A stretch of 63,500 bases of DNA, taken from positions 64,001-127,500 of the forward strand of contig NMRA01000062.1 in assembly GCA_002633005.1 (NCBI GenBank), written 5' to 3'. The notes below the pieces were generated by a model that worked only from the letters and a program-made list of their open reading frames with translations, did not search any database and was not told the DNA's origin. Of this stretch, positions 47,401 to 56,594 are shown one piece after another. Every line of letters starts with the position of its first letter. The stretch's first letter is position 1. Position numbers and translations under genes: made by a program. Source of the DNA: Phoronis australis (Eukaryota > Phoronida > Phoronidae).

Positions 47401-50400
47401 TATTTTGAACTTTGCCAAGTGTGTGACCTAGCCAGCAGTGTTGTCACGGAAACCGAAACTGGAAACCCTCCACAGACTGAATGAGTCAACATAGAAAAGA
47501 TGAATGAGAGAATGTTGTACAAAAGTAATGATAGTACTATGGTGATGATTGAAATGTGGAATGCTCTGATGTGAAAAATTGAAAATCATGACTGTTGGAC
47601 TTGCTATAAAATAAATTTCCTGACACTGCAGAGCCGCCTGGCTACTTCAACTTGGAATTGATGATTGACTGGTTCCCGGGAAAATTTCGTGATCAGAAGT
47701 CATGATTTATAAATGTTTTCATATAATTATTCACTTGGATGAATAATAGTATCAATCGTCAAACAACGAGTTGCTCGTATTTACGCAAGAAACTCGATCA
47801 ATTGTCGAGAAACGCAACATTTCAGATTCCATCTCCTCTGGCTTGCCGTTACTCTGTCACATCCCAGGACCCTTGTACCTTACCCATTGCCCCCCCCCAC
47901 CCCCCACCCCCAACAGTGTCAGTTGCTCAACCATGCCTTATGGAGCATGATCACTATATGCCTGTACAACATGCATTCTTACCATCAGTTGTTTGAGAAA
48001 GTAGGATGTTTAACTCAACACAAGCTAGATACAGAACTCAACATTCTATGAAAAATAGGTCACATGGATCACTTCATACTGAATATTTATAAGTCGTGAT
48101 CATAAAACCACCCACCTTTGTCAAAACTAATTTTGTTGGTTAAAAATAGATTTGTTCCTTGGAAATATTCAAGTTTGTGAAACTCGCAAGCTTTCCTCAG
48201 TTTCTATTTCAAACAATTCAAGACAAATCTAGAATGGTAGGACACAAGAAGGCTTCACCAAATTTAAGTCATCAGCGTCAGAAGTAGGCCATCTACAAAA
48301 TTTTGGTGGATGAAAAAATTCCACATCTGTTGGTCCCCAAATATGATAGAAAGCATGCCAGTAGATTTGCACAGAGAGGACGTCAGACAGCAAGAACATT
48401 TGTAGGTGGAAACGTGTTCTAACTAGTTTTAAAGAATTAACTTGACAATCAATCGTCTCACCGATTGCAGTATTATAAAAACGGGACAGCGACTTCCACA
48501 TTGTTGAGGTGGGAAATTTACAGATCAAGAATCTAATAAATTTCTAAGAGAAATAAGGTCAAGCTCAGTTGGAATAGACACGCTCATTATCCACTTTCTT
48601 CGCACTAAACTAATTTCTAAAATTGTCATTTTCCATTTTTTCAATAGCAAATAATAAAAAAATTACCAAAAGCTGTTCTTTCCACACAGTACCAACAATT
48701 CTGGAAAGACTAAAATTTTCCCAATCTTTATTTTTGTGGAGAAATATACCGAAACGGAATTGTCAGCCAACTATTGTGCGTTAAATAAATGAAGAGTTAC
48801 CACATAGGTCGACTTTAGGGGACGTAGTAAAGTCGAAAATCAGATTTTCAGGTCCAAGTTTTGGTCTATACTTAGAGCCTGTGATAATCAACACATGTCA
48901 GTGTAGCAAAATTATGTTTAGCGCAATTAATGAAACTAACACAGATGCAGAAGAATTCTGATACAAAATTTATCGAAAGTCAGGCTCATGAGATGACTCA
49001 GCCTTACTCACATTTCAAACTTAAACACAACATACAATAAAAATTCTTAAATTTGTGACAAAAATAATTGCTAAAATTCCAATATTTCCATTTTTCAGAC
49101 GCTTACCAAATTGTTGCAAATGCTCAATATTCACCAATACGTGTTTGGTAATAGCTACGTCATACAAACTATGCTAAAAGCAAAGTAAATTATGAAAAGT
49201 TATTATTGTTGAGAAATTGGATAAAACGATATTTCACCTGTCCATCATATTATGTCCCAAACTGATGACTTTTACCTCAGTCAGGTGAGTTTGGCAAGTT
49301 GTGCAGTGGTCGATCAATAACATATGGCAGTTGAGGACAAATACAGGCTATACCTTAAAACCTGAGGCCATCACATTAGTTGACAATACAGAAAGGTCAG
49401 GTTAGGGTCACGTCAATAACATCTCTTAGTAATCCTCAGTAAAACCACAGAAAGGACCATGCTTACTTTTGTTAGTGAGGTCACTGACCACAGAAGTACA
49501 GCAATATCATCATGTTCACACCTGAGGTGTTGGCCTTCAGTAACAACATGTGGTAATCACTGTTGGTAGGCTACCTAGTAGTCTTTTAATACTGTCCATT
49601 AATGACACTGGTCACCTGCCTTCAACTGTTTACAAGCACAGCACAGACGACATTTTGCACAAAGAAGTTCCATCCCCAGCAACTAGATGCATTAGCAGCC
49701 ATCAATACCACATGATATCATTCACTAGTTCGCAAATTTTTGCCTTTCTCCAATACGCCAAACTATGATATTGAAGTCATAGCTCTAATGTGGCCTTATA
49801 AAACAGCCTGGCCGAGAAATAAGCTGAACGAGGCACCCTTCATAAATATTAGTCATCAGTTAGTCAGGTGCGCGTATGTCATTACTTACCTGTAATTTAA
49901 CCTGCAGCTCATCAAAGTGCTTACTGTCTTTGGCTAATTCAAACATTGTCTCTCTATCTTGCATGCTAGGTCTCTTCAGGGGCCGGTCTTTAACAGGCGT
50001 GTTCAAGGACCGTGCCCAGGGGATCAACTTTTTAATTTTAGGACAGAAACACACTTGGTCAGCTGTCCTTCCTGAAAGAAACAAGACAAGGTGAAATATT
50101 ATGATAATGATTGACACTGTCAATTAGATTCAGAAACAGTTGTCATAAACAAAAACACTGCTAAACATCTGGAGGCTTATAAATATGTTTCATTTCGCCA
50201 GGAAACTTTGAAAACAATACGTTTTGTTTGACAGTCAGAATAGCAACTGATAACTCTTAACCACATGTTGTAGGAAAACCATTCATAGAGATAAAAAAAC
50301 ATTAAAGATCACAGGAAGTTTTCCCTGAAATGATTAGTTTGGTGCCCAAAATGTCTGCATATGAAATGCGAGAACTAAATGATACACAATCAATGTCAAT

Positions 50401-51998
50401 CCAAAATCACAAACCACACGCCACCCACGCATCTGTGACAAAATCTAATGCTATGTGACAAAATTCACCTTTCAGTAAACTCGAAGTCTATGTTGCTCAA
50501 TTAAACCAAAAAAGGCACATCTCCTCGGGAGCAGACTTTTAACACCGCCAGTCACAACCGCTAATGAATACTAGACTAAAATATCCAACCATCCGGCAAG
50601 CTGAGCTGACAACAACTGGATGAACTCTTGCCCTCAACGGCAATACTAAAGTGTCAGTCAGTGAGGTTGGTGTTCATGACAATAGTAACGGTGTCACATA
50701 AATTATTGTTTTAATAGCAAGGCCCCACACATTTGAAGGAAGTAAACACAATTTCCCTATTTTACAGTCTCAACAACAGTTAACAGTGTTTTACAGCCAC
50801 AGACACTGATCAACTTTATCTTGGCCTATTTTCAACTTATGGACATGATAAAATGTCACCAATTGAGAACACAACATGGCAGACATGTGCAATTTCTACG
50901 AGAAATTTGGACAACACGGTAGTCTATTTCTGCCCAGTAAAGTTTTCAATCATACAAAGAGTATTTTTAGACTACACGAGAAATGCAAAAAGAAGCTATC
51001 TAGCAATCAATGTCGAATCGTTTTTGACAAAATCTACTCATACATATAATCAATAAATCGTCTGAGGACACCTGCACAGAGGTAAATGGTGGATGAATGT
51101 GGTTTATGTAATTGAACTGATAATGTTATTAATTTGTTATGTTGTGTTTGATGAATAAATGGTTTATACAAAAAATAAATGCACAACGGGGGAGCAGTAG
51201 TTAACGTGGAAAAACGCATCTTCAACTTCCACATTTTTTTTACAAAGCGCAACATAAAAAACGATTGTGTTCTCTCCCTTTTAACATTCTTGACTATGTA
51301 GGAATATACATGACAGCAGTCAGGATATCAGGATATTGAAATGCATAACAACTCAGCTGGACTTGTGGTGTATGGATACTACAGGCGACCGTCATTTTAC
51401 TGCTGACCACATTTTGTGACATGCAGACATTCATGTGGGTCAGAGCCCTTTCTTCCACCAATAGCTTCCTTACACTGGACCATGGTCACCAGAAAGGGAT
51501 TCAACATGCAGAAAAGGAAGTGTCACTGACTATGGGCGGTATTTGACACCTTACTAACTGCATGCTGCCTGTAGGGATGGAATTTTCTTTCAATGTCACT
51601 CAATGAATTAGTGCTACGTTTTGTAGCATTTCACAATACATTTATTGATCATGCTGAGGAAGGACCACAAATCTCCTGGTTCCTGGCAAACCTGCAGTTT
51701 CATATTTTAAGAAAATAAGTTTCGACTCTCCAGTATCCATGACTCCACCTACCCAGGTGAGGGTTACAGCTCATAGTGATGGACCTATCCTCTCAGAAAT
51801 CACCTCTTGCCATAATCCAAATACCCAAGGTCACCTAGAGGTCAACTAGAGTTTACCCAGAATAATAAGGACACTTACCGTACTTGTCCCTTGTTTTGTG
51901 AGCCCTCAGAGAAGTCAGGTAGAGAACTGCATCAAAGTTCCTGGCAATGCAAGCCAGATGAAGCATGCTACAGCCATCTTCAAAGATCTGCTCAATGT
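26305..51998 (-). CDS. Large ankyrin-repeat protein with Ser-rich insert, 18 exons, 5' end unresolved
   Basis: Eighteen exons with matching phases and GT-AG borders give 1,095 residues ending in TAG. About a dozen ankyrin repeats fill residues 8-640, including MTPLMIAADAGNAVLTDVL, GQTALHYGAAKNNIDVV, GRTALSIAVIEESQEAVQLL, NTPLHVACSRGHMDIARFL and GDTPLMIACHAGKADVVKFL. A Ser/Thr-rich region without ankyrin motifs follows (about 643-930) with DSGLSD, RRSLSHL and SGTSTPP. Two more repeats (GATALHRAVEAGDLVDIV, GLTALHQAVKLRRKKTVEKL) and a tail ending LYQPVTLEEYSM complete it. No signal peptide, membrane segment or catalytic domain is seen; a cytosolic scaffold is inferred. No named orthologue recognised. 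Exons: 51879-51998, 49890-50071, 46160-46360, 45331-45434, 44936-45089, 41548-41642, 39277-39408, 38820-38937, 38194-38370, 37948-38022, 32814-33036, 32228-32427, 30708-30853, 29544-30248, 28505-28662, 27676-27884, 26973-27091, 26305-26473. Confidence 0.92.
26589..26827. mobile_element. MITE related to the one at 15,336
   Basis: Left end aggagcctgctccaagaaact; right end agtcagttttcttacaacgg, inverted with mismatches, and an interior rich in cttaagtctaagatttg-like words shared with the 15.3-kb element. Target duplication not clear. Located in the last intron of the ankyrin gene. Confidence 0.65.
26973..27091 (-). CDS. Ankyrin gene exon 17
   Basis: Acceptor gtttttccttag, donor CCACA|gtgagt; phase 0 to 2. 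Encodes ALQYVDLNLRTLDGKLPEEM then NKYLVSLVKNARDIYIP, a capping repeat or helix. Confidence 0.9.
27676..27884 (-). CDS. Ankyrin gene exon 16, C-terminal repeats
   Basis: Acceptor tctcatatttcag, donor TTGACT|gtaagg; phase 1 to 0. Contains IDGATALHRAVEAGDLVDIV and HGLTALHQAVKLRRKKTVEK, two ankyrin repeats after the insert. Confidence 0.94.
28505..28662 (-). CDS. Ankyrin gene exon 15
   Basis: Acceptor actggtctttcag, donor TGCAGG|gtaagc; phase 2 to 1. Encodes SARRRLNLESDGTNRQTPPA and VINQMARAGINHFVQ, continuing the disordered insert and leading back to ankyrin repeats. Confidence 0.86.
28713..28741. repeat. AAT/ATG trinucleotide microsatellite
   Basis: Short run of aataataatgataataataa in an ankyrin-gene intron. 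Confidence 0.75.
29544..30248 (-). CDS. Ankyrin gene exon 14, Ser-rich insert
   Basis: The largest exon (705 nt, phase 2 to 2; acceptor cattttatttacag, donor ACCAG|gtatgt). No ankyrin motif. Begins SSSSSADSGLSDLAPAGVPH; DSGLSD resembles the DSG-type beta-TrCP phosphodegron (canonical DSGxxS), although spacing here is DSGxS. Further basic-Ser clusters (KLRRSLSHL, KSLRKLSDG, RKNSDLMKTRSD) and proline-directed sites (STPPSSHNTSP) suggest heavy phosphorylation or 14-3-3 binding. Likely intrinsically disordered. Confidence 0.9.
30708..30853 (-). CDS. Ankyrin gene exon 13
   Basis: Acceptor gttctgttcag, donor GCACAG|gtgact; phase 0 to 2. Contains RDSHGDTPLMIACHAGKADV, the last repeat before the Ser-rich insert. 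Confidence 0.93.
31755..32227 (-). repeat. Minisatellite of about 16 units containing splice-donor copies
   Basis: On the minus strand units read CTGGCAGgtatgtgggagg followed by about nine more bases (27-33 bp, mostly 29). The array starts at the true exon 12 donor (ATCTGGCAG|gtatgttggagg), so each unit is a copy of the exon end plus donor. About nine units keep an intact CAG|GT. Confidence 0.88.
32228..32427 (-). CDS. Ankyrin gene exon 12
   Basis: Acceptor tacattttcag, donor TGGCAG|gtatgt; phase 1 to 0. Contains YRQIVRLLLNHGATAAI and a helical linker NQLQLIQRLIVAKKGLAELK. The donor is the first member of a minisatellite of donor-like units. Confidence 0.93.
32814..33036 (-). CDS. Ankyrin gene exon 11
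   Basis: Acceptor ttgtgttgtccag, donor GATAAAG|gtatgg; phase 0 to 1. Contains SLNTPLHVACSRGHMDIARF, a basic insert HTRRGRARQRNDR that may act as a nuclear-localisation or RNA-binding patch, then NADSKTPLQLAADKG. Confidence 0.94.
33571..37892. mobile_element. 4.3-kb DNA transposon-like element with 24-26 bp inverted termini
   Basis: Left terminus acggtagtcgcgtgattttc plus ggac (33571-33594); right terminus is its reverse complement apart from a 2-bp insertion (37867-37892). Subterminal zones on both sides repeat the word TTCGGACA (left e.g. cttcggacaatg, ctttcggacaagg; right e.g. aaattcggacac twice), as expected for clustered transposase sites. The interior is CpG-richer than the surroundings and has only short open frames, none resembling a transposase, so the copy is probably non-autonomous or decayed. 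No clear target-site duplication. Inserted in the intron between ankyrin exons 10 and 11. Confidence 0.75.
37190..37640. repeat. Degenerate tandem repeat inside the inverted-repeat element
   Basis: Seven anchors of the form attg(a/g)gaaa(g)nngca or close variants occur at about 37193, 37260, 37304, 37386, 37449, 37533 and 37610, separated by sequence with gcg(t/c)caacaacgcaa-type words. Spacing is irregular (42-88 bp), so the repeat is old. Confidence 0.55.
37948..38022 (-). CDS. Ankyrin gene exon 10
   Basis: Acceptor gcactattgcag, donor CACCAG|gtaact; phase 0 to 0, 25 codons. Encodes MGGGDWPIYLAAENGHLEVI, a clear ankyrin repeat. The 4.3-kb inverted-repeat element begins about 55 bp after its donor. 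Confidence 0.92.
38194..38370 (-). CDS. Ankyrin gene exon 9
   Basis: Acceptor ttcacatttccag, donor CCCACG|gtgagt; phase 0 to 0, 59 codons. Contains a basic helix AVHAKVKEALERRQQKIVNP and a divergent repeat LFECSVTGNAGKLFCFLEEE. Confidence 0.9.
38769..38811. repeat. Two-copy 22-bp repeat next to ankyrin exon 8 donor
   Basis: gtgaaccctgggtgacctc and gtgaaccctggatgacctc in tandem, ending about 8 bp from the exon 8 donor on the minus strand. Confidence 0.7.
38820..38937 (-). CDS. Ankyrin gene exon 8
   Basis: Acceptor cttttatttccag, donor CTCACA|gtatgt; phase 2 to 0. Encodes NDADPSIKDIGGRLPLHYAV then SANNLDMVNTLLSYD. A two-copy 22-bp repeat lies just past its donor. Confidence 0.92.
39041..39233. 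repeat. Two-copy tandem duplication of about 100 bp
   Basis: The block attcagcatcctggct...ataagtt...aaatgcatctaacaacattt occurs twice (about 39050-39127 and 39152-39226) with roughly 10 percent divergence. It makes up most of the short intron between ankyrin exons 7 and 8. Confidence 0.8.
39277..39408 (-). CDS. Ankyrin gene exon 7
   Basis: Acceptor tggtttccttcag, donor TTGTG|gtcagt (weaker than the others); phase 2 to 2. Encodes CENLEVLIEREGCPINGQHH then RHGRTALSIAVIEESQEAVQ. Confidence 0.9.
39409..41547 (-). other. Ankyrin gene intron, nothing recognised
   Basis: About 2.1 kb of AT-rich sequence between exons 7 and 6. No repeat family or extra exon could be supported. Confidence 0.5.
41548..41642 (-). 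CDS. Ankyrin gene exon 6
   Basis: Acceptor gtttctctcacag, donor CAACAG|gtgagc; phase 0 to 2. Encodes GELFESDIQVTDLFNVDKNG then NTLIMNAAAAN. Confidence 0.92.
41643..44935 (-). other. Ankyrin gene intron with CpG-richer patch and inverted-repeat element
   Basis: Contains a CpG-enriched patch at about 42410-42610 and an inverted-repeat element at 43819-44124. Otherwise AT-rich with no supported exon. Confidence 0.55.
43819..44124. mobile_element. Short inverted-repeat element (family A, copy 1)
   Basis: Left arm tgacatggagcaaattgac (43819-43837) pairs with right arm gtcaatttgctccgtgtca (44106-44124), one mismatch in 19. Related words (tgtcacggagcaagatgacacc) occur at 54048-54070, so it belongs to a dispersed family. 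It contains a cgcacatgcgcag word resembling an NRF-1 site. Confidence 0.6.
44936..45089 (-). CDS. Ankyrin gene exon 5
   Basis: Acceptor tatctctttag, donor CAAACG|gtaaga; phase 2 to 0. Encodes CLIKRGADCNLDDKNGCRPD and a helical segment IVKVHREQRIAYLSELVQT. Confidence 0.92.
45331..45434 (-). CDS. Ankyrin gene exon 4
   Basis: Acceptor gtgcttttag, donor GTCAA|gtgagt; phase 0 to 2. Encodes VLICILGANPNTPNPENGQT then ALHYGAAKNNIDVV. Confidence 0.93.
46160..46360 (-). CDS. Ankyrin gene exon 3
   Basis: Acceptor cttgctgactttcag, donor ACAGAC|gtgagt; phase 0 to 0. Contains GDYMVHIAAKEGLRQMPLLL and KGMTPLMIAADAGNAVLTD, two ankyrin repeats. Confidence 0.93.
46680..46701. repeat. AT dinucleotide microsatellite
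   Basis: atatgtatatatatatatac run in an intron. Confidence 0.85.
46860..47020. repeat. Degenerate short tandem repeat (taatgttacattttt type)
   Basis: At least eight irregular copies of ataatgttacattttta or close variants with 14-20 bp spacing. Confidence 0.65.
47889..47912. repeat. C-tract (G-tract on minus strand)
   Basis: Three adjacent C runs separated by single A bases; the transcribed (minus) strand therefore carries G runs capable of quadruplex formation within the intron. Confidence 0.8.
49890..50071 (-). CDS. Ankyrin gene exon 2
   Basis: Acceptor cttgtttctttcag, donor TTACAG|gtaagt; phase 1 to 0. Encodes RTADQVCFCPKIKKLIPWAR and a basic linker, MQDRETMFELAKDSKHFDEL, starting the next repeat. 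Confidence 0.9.
50072..51878 (-). other. Ankyrin gene intron, nothing recognised
   Basis: About 1.8 kb between exons 2 and 1 of the resolved set. No repeat or exon could be supported. Confidence 0.5.
51879..51998 (-). CDS. Ankyrin gene exon 1 of the resolved set
   Basis: Acceptor ttgctattctgtttcag, donor AAGTACG|gtaagt; phase 1 to 1, so a coding exon must precede it. Encodes IEQIFEDGCSMLHLACIARN and the first ankyrin helix pair. Confidence 0.88.
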
Positions 51999-52495
51999 CT
52001 GAAACAGAATAGCAAGTGTTAGTGTTAAGTCAGACTATAGGAAAGGAAACTACCACTTGATGGTAATAATGAACAAACAGGGAAATTTCAAGATACATTG
52101 TCACCTGATGGCTGCACATATCAAGAGATCAAGAAAAAACATCATTGTGGTACCAAGAATGCACTGAGAAATCCTTGTCAATAAGAGCAGCGAAGCCTTG
52201 ATGTCTGTTTGGGGGGTGTCACCTTATAACACATATTATCTGATAAGTTTCACAAAGTCATCAAGTGATAGACGAAAAAGAGGAAGATAAAACTGCCAAC
52301 TAGGTACCAGCACTGAGTATGTTGTACCAACCCCCTTACCCTTGTGTAAGTAAACAGACTGAAGTTTAATCTTTTCCAGGGTTTGGTGCTATCTAGAGAT
52401 TGGGGAAAAAATAAGAATTGCAAGTAGCAGCTGCAAAAAGTTGTCAGTAGTGGACACAGCAGTAGTCAAATTCATTTGAGATTTCCATTTCTTAC

Positions 52496-52585
52496 ATGGT
52501 CTCATGATAACACTTCTTGGGTGTTCAGAGATGCAGCTGCAGACACAGCATGCCTGCTCGGGCAGCTGGACATATGGGCCGACAA
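52496..52585 (-). CDS. Weak candidate upstream exon of the ankyrin gene
   Basis: Acceptor tctccttccacgcatccag, donor ACCAT|gtaaga, 90 nt, phase 1 to 1, open in the frame needed by the next exon: VGPYVQLPEQACCVCSCISE then HPRSVIMRP. GC is higher than the surroundings. The opposite strand is also open here, and no homology is recognised. Confidence 0.28.
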
Positions 52586-53984
52586 CTGGATGCGTGGAAG
52601 GAGAGATGAACACTCGAATTCACATCTTTCTCAGAACATTCGCTCTCTTGAAGTGAAAGGTGCCTGTGCCTCCTGAGGGAGATTTTTTTGATTGAGGATG
52701 AAGTTCCCTCACCCTGTCATCACCACAGAGTTTCTAATCTCCTTCCCACTTATGATGAATGCGTGTATGCGCTCAGTCATTTGACAAAAAATTGATGGAT
52801 ATTTTAAATGGCAGATTGCATGTGATCGCACTCCGAATCTGAGGCCGACAGCACAGCATGAGGTAAGCCAGTGAAACGAGTGATTTCCCAGGAATAATTC
52901 CAAGTGCATTTTAGAATATATTTGAATACTACAATATCTTTATAACTAATTTTAAACGCTTACATTGATTGCCTCTTAATAGGACTGGCTGCCACTTGAA
53001 GTTGCCATTGTCTTGTTTACATCAAAGGTCAAATTTTCCATATAAGGGAAATGTGCTAGTCTACTTCTTGCCATACCAAATAAAGCCCGTGCTTTGCTTT
53101 GTGGAAGAAAAATCAATGAAGAGACAAGCAGTTGACAGATTGTTTTTTGAAACTTGAAACTAAAGGAAAAATGCTTTGACATTAACAGAAATTCAAAAAT
53201 TTTAGGAACGAACCGTAAAAATACTTGGTGAAGAGATTGAATTCTTAATATCAGTGACAGAGAACCAGTTTGAATAATGCAATTTAGTCTGTTTTTTTTT
53301 GCATTCCAGACCTCTTTTAAGGACTTCAGAAAAGTAGACAATTACCTAGTTTAAAGTGTGTAACTTTTTCAAAAATACATTTATTACATTCATAGCCTGA
53401 TGACAATGCAAAGAGCATATGATATGCATTAACTAAATTCACAAGCAAAAATGAAAACATTCCCACCAAATCCACATCAGCCAGATGAATAACTATTACA
53501 TTATCAGACAAAAAGTCATTCTACGGGGATCCACATTTTTCTAAATTGTTCATGATTCAAGTTATTATGGTAAATTACCTTTTCTATATTACAATATTCA
53601 AGAAGTTCATTTTCTACCATTGCAAACAAGGGGGTCTGTAATTTAACCTAACCCTGTATACATGACATTTTCAAAGCAAATAACATTGATTAAATGTCTG
53701 GTAGTCTCAGGCTCCAACTAAGAGCAGTCCCTGTTTTTTGCTGTTACCCAATTGTTCACTGACCTCCAAAAAAGAGTACAACCCTGAAAGTGTTCAGCTT
53801 CAACTCTGATCCACTGTCCATTGTACACATAAAAACGTTAAACCCACTTGCACAGTGTATGAACCACTTGGACAGAATGGATCACCGTCACTTTATCACA
53901 ACATGCAGACTTTACATATTAATATCTGAGTCGCATGCTAATATTTACACTATGGTATAATAACCTAATGGAGTCTAAAGATGC

Positions 53985-54415
53985 CTTTACATGGGAGGCA
54001 GCAGTCACGGAACAGCTGATCGGGAGCAAGTGTGTGTGTAAACAAGACTGTCACGGAGCAAGATGACACCGCGGCGGCCATTATGACACCGGTTAGAGAG
54101 GTAGAGCAACTTGCACTTGATCAGTTGCTCTAGTGTCAACTGCATATCTAAATACAACTGGGACAGGGCGTAATAGCAATATCGTTCAATGCAACTGAGC
54201 AATAGCATATATACGGGTCAGATCTGCTGGCATTCCACGTGGTTTGGACATTCGCTATTGTGTATGTGAGCATGCAGACAGTATTTGTGAAAGTGACTCA
54301 TGCTGATGCAGTTTGTGATCTAATGTCGCGTAAATGCGACTTAAGTGGAGCATGTCGAACTGTGACACCTTGCACCACGACAATTGTTTCACGTGTAAAC
54401 AGAGCTCAACAGTAG
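53985..54415. mobile_element. Probable inverted-repeat element remnant (family A, copy 2)
   Basis: Ends carry cctttacatggga and the inverted tcacgtgtaaacag, and the interior repeats cacggaacagctgatcgggagc and tgtcacggagcaagatgac, words shared with the 43.8-kb element. Borders are approximate. Confidence 0.4.
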
Positions 54416-56019
54416 ACAAAAGTCGGATAAAAAACTCAGCCAGACTTGACTGTTCTGCTCAGTGGACACTTCATGTGAAACCCATGTCTTAGAAAGTATT
54501 GTATGAGCTGGCTACAGGTGAAATGTTCATAATTTCACTTTACAAACAATATCAAACTATGTGTCATACGCAAAGAAGAGCTAAATAGTTGGTCGGTACA
54601 AAATCAAATTTGTATCAAAAGAACCAAAATATGAATAAAAAACAACCAAACGAAATAATAACGATTTGAGACTCAAATGGTGTCAATGCATTCTCAAGGA
54701 CAACGTGGCCGTTAAACATGAATGATGCCTCAACTGATATACACCGAACTCAAGTCAGGTAAATTAGACGTGATATATTCTATGATTTTCGTCACAATAC
54801 AATAACCAGAAACTGCAACAGATAATTTAGGAGAGTGGCGCCTCCTCTAGGATAGTACGCAAGAAAACGTTGGGAGTTGCGAATCTGTTGTTTATAATCT
54901 GTTTTAACTAATGGGTATGACAGAATATGCCGCTGTTCAGAGATGTTTAAGGTCACAGGAGACCCTAGAAAAATTTCAGATTTGGCTAAGTTTGGAACAT
55001 CACATCTCACAAATGGTTGATAGGATTCAAATGAATGCTCGTTAGATTTAGACCTCCTATAAAATTGGTCTTGTGTTCTTCCCAACTCAAATGAGAAAGT
55101 ATCTTTGGTCTCACAAACATCTAACAGTCGGTTATTGCTGGAGACCATGCTTGGCGAAATACATCCCATGGAATACTGAGATTTGTTGTCTTCAATTAAT
55201 AAAAACGTTGTCTTTCCTATAGCTATGATTAAAAAGTTGATTTTTGGTTATACTGCAGTGGCCACAAACGTCTCATCAGTTGCTTCTGGCAAATCATGGC
55301 ATAAAACTTTTAGTTCAAAAATTTAAATTGTGTTTTCAACAAATATCATGTTTACAACTCAAAATCATGCATAGGTTGAATAGTTTTTCAAGTTCCAGGA
55401 ACTTTGACACCCAGTCAAAACAATACCTCGCAATTTATGCTGCAACAGTGACTTTTTATGGATGACAGACCTAGCTTATCACATGTTCATCACATGATTT
55501 TGTGGTTTTGTGACTTTTAATTTTAATGACTGTCATGTGTGAGTGAAGCGCCAATGACCTGAATAAGAGGAAATCTGTACTGGTGTTTGTATGGTGTTTT
55601 GGTTGCTGCCAGGTGAAAGATTTTCTTTGCAAAGAATTGTCAATTTCCAAGGCTTTGAACTGATGTAACTGGTACAGTAGCATCTCCAGAAATAACATCG
55701 GGATGTGTTCTGTACTCGCAAGACACTCACGAAATTAGCAAGCGTGATCAAGGCAAGCAAAAGTTAAATCTAAACTTCTTGATGATTGGATTCCCTTCTA
55801 GTGAATGGCAAAGACTAAGGGTGCTTCCACTCTAATTATAAAGGCAAAATTAGCTTTTTCAAGACGCAGGATTGTGTGAAATCAAGTACAATGGCCAGGA
55901 CATATTGTAACGCCAATAGACGAAATGAATCAAAATTTTAAAAAATTGTCAATAACGAATGTGAGAATTAACAGAAAGGCGCTTATACGAGTGGGAAAAT
56001 CTGTTTCTTTTGCAGACTT

Positions 56020-56230
56020 GTAGAGGAGGCAGTGTGATTAAGTGGGATAAGTGTTTGCTTCCTTTACTCAGGATCATGGGTTCCAGACCCACTGGGGCAC
56101 ACTGCTGGACCCTTGAGTCAGGTCTCTAGCTCCTCAGCACGGTTTTTAACTATATGTTAATGAAGCATAAAAATGGTCGCACGTGATCAGTGCAATGCGC
56201 CTACATTAGCAGCCTAAGACCGTCTGCAAT
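56020..56230 (+). mobile_element. tRNA-derived SINE, copy 3
   Basis: Head gaggcagtgtgattaagtgg (degenerate A box), B box gggttccagaccc, then the shared body ttgagtcaggtctctagctcctc. The 3' part is diverged. Opposite orientation to copies 1 and 2. Confidence 0.8.
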
Positions 56231-56557
56231 TATTATTTAAAAATGTGCAGTAATTTGCAGAATACTTAGTAGGATCGGAAAATCTCAAACTAGCATTTTA
56301 ATTATATTGTTTTGTACCACATACATCTTGATACCACCGTGCAATAACCTCACAGTGGGAGCTCTTTTTTCAAAGCAGGAAGAAATATACAATGTATATA
56401 CAAAGTGTATACAATGTTGCTATACTCTCACTTGGTTGATGGCATTGTAAAAGTCTTGGTCTACACCAATTTTTTGTTAAAAATGCTCACTACAGAAGGC
56501 TGTTTTGTAAACTTAGATGTAAAAACCTTGGTCCATGCATTTTTTGTAAAAAAAATC

Positions 56558-56594
56558 TGTGTGTTTGGGGGGATTGCTGGGGGTGGGGGGGTTA
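56558..56594 (+). repeat. G-rich tract with quadruplex potential
   Basis: Runs of six, five and seven Gs (ttggggggattgctgggggt and following) within about 30 bp; could form a G-quadruplex on the + strand. Confidence 0.6.

Larger units (their letters stand above)
46361..49889 (-). other. Long ankyrin gene intron
   Basis: About 3.5 kb between exons 3 and 2. Holds an AT microsatellite (46680-46701), a degenerate taatgttacattttt-type repeat (46860-47020), a C-tract (47889-47912) and one dispersed-repeat copy near 48730-48800. No extra exon supported. Confidence 0.6.

Noticed and set aside
54792-55169. 125-codon minus-strand open frame starting MGCISPS, considered as first exon of the ankyrin gene
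   Set aside because: Its only fair donor (after CCATTT) gives phase 0, whereas the next exon needs phase 1; no homology. The MGC start resembles a myristoylation site but position 6 is Pro.
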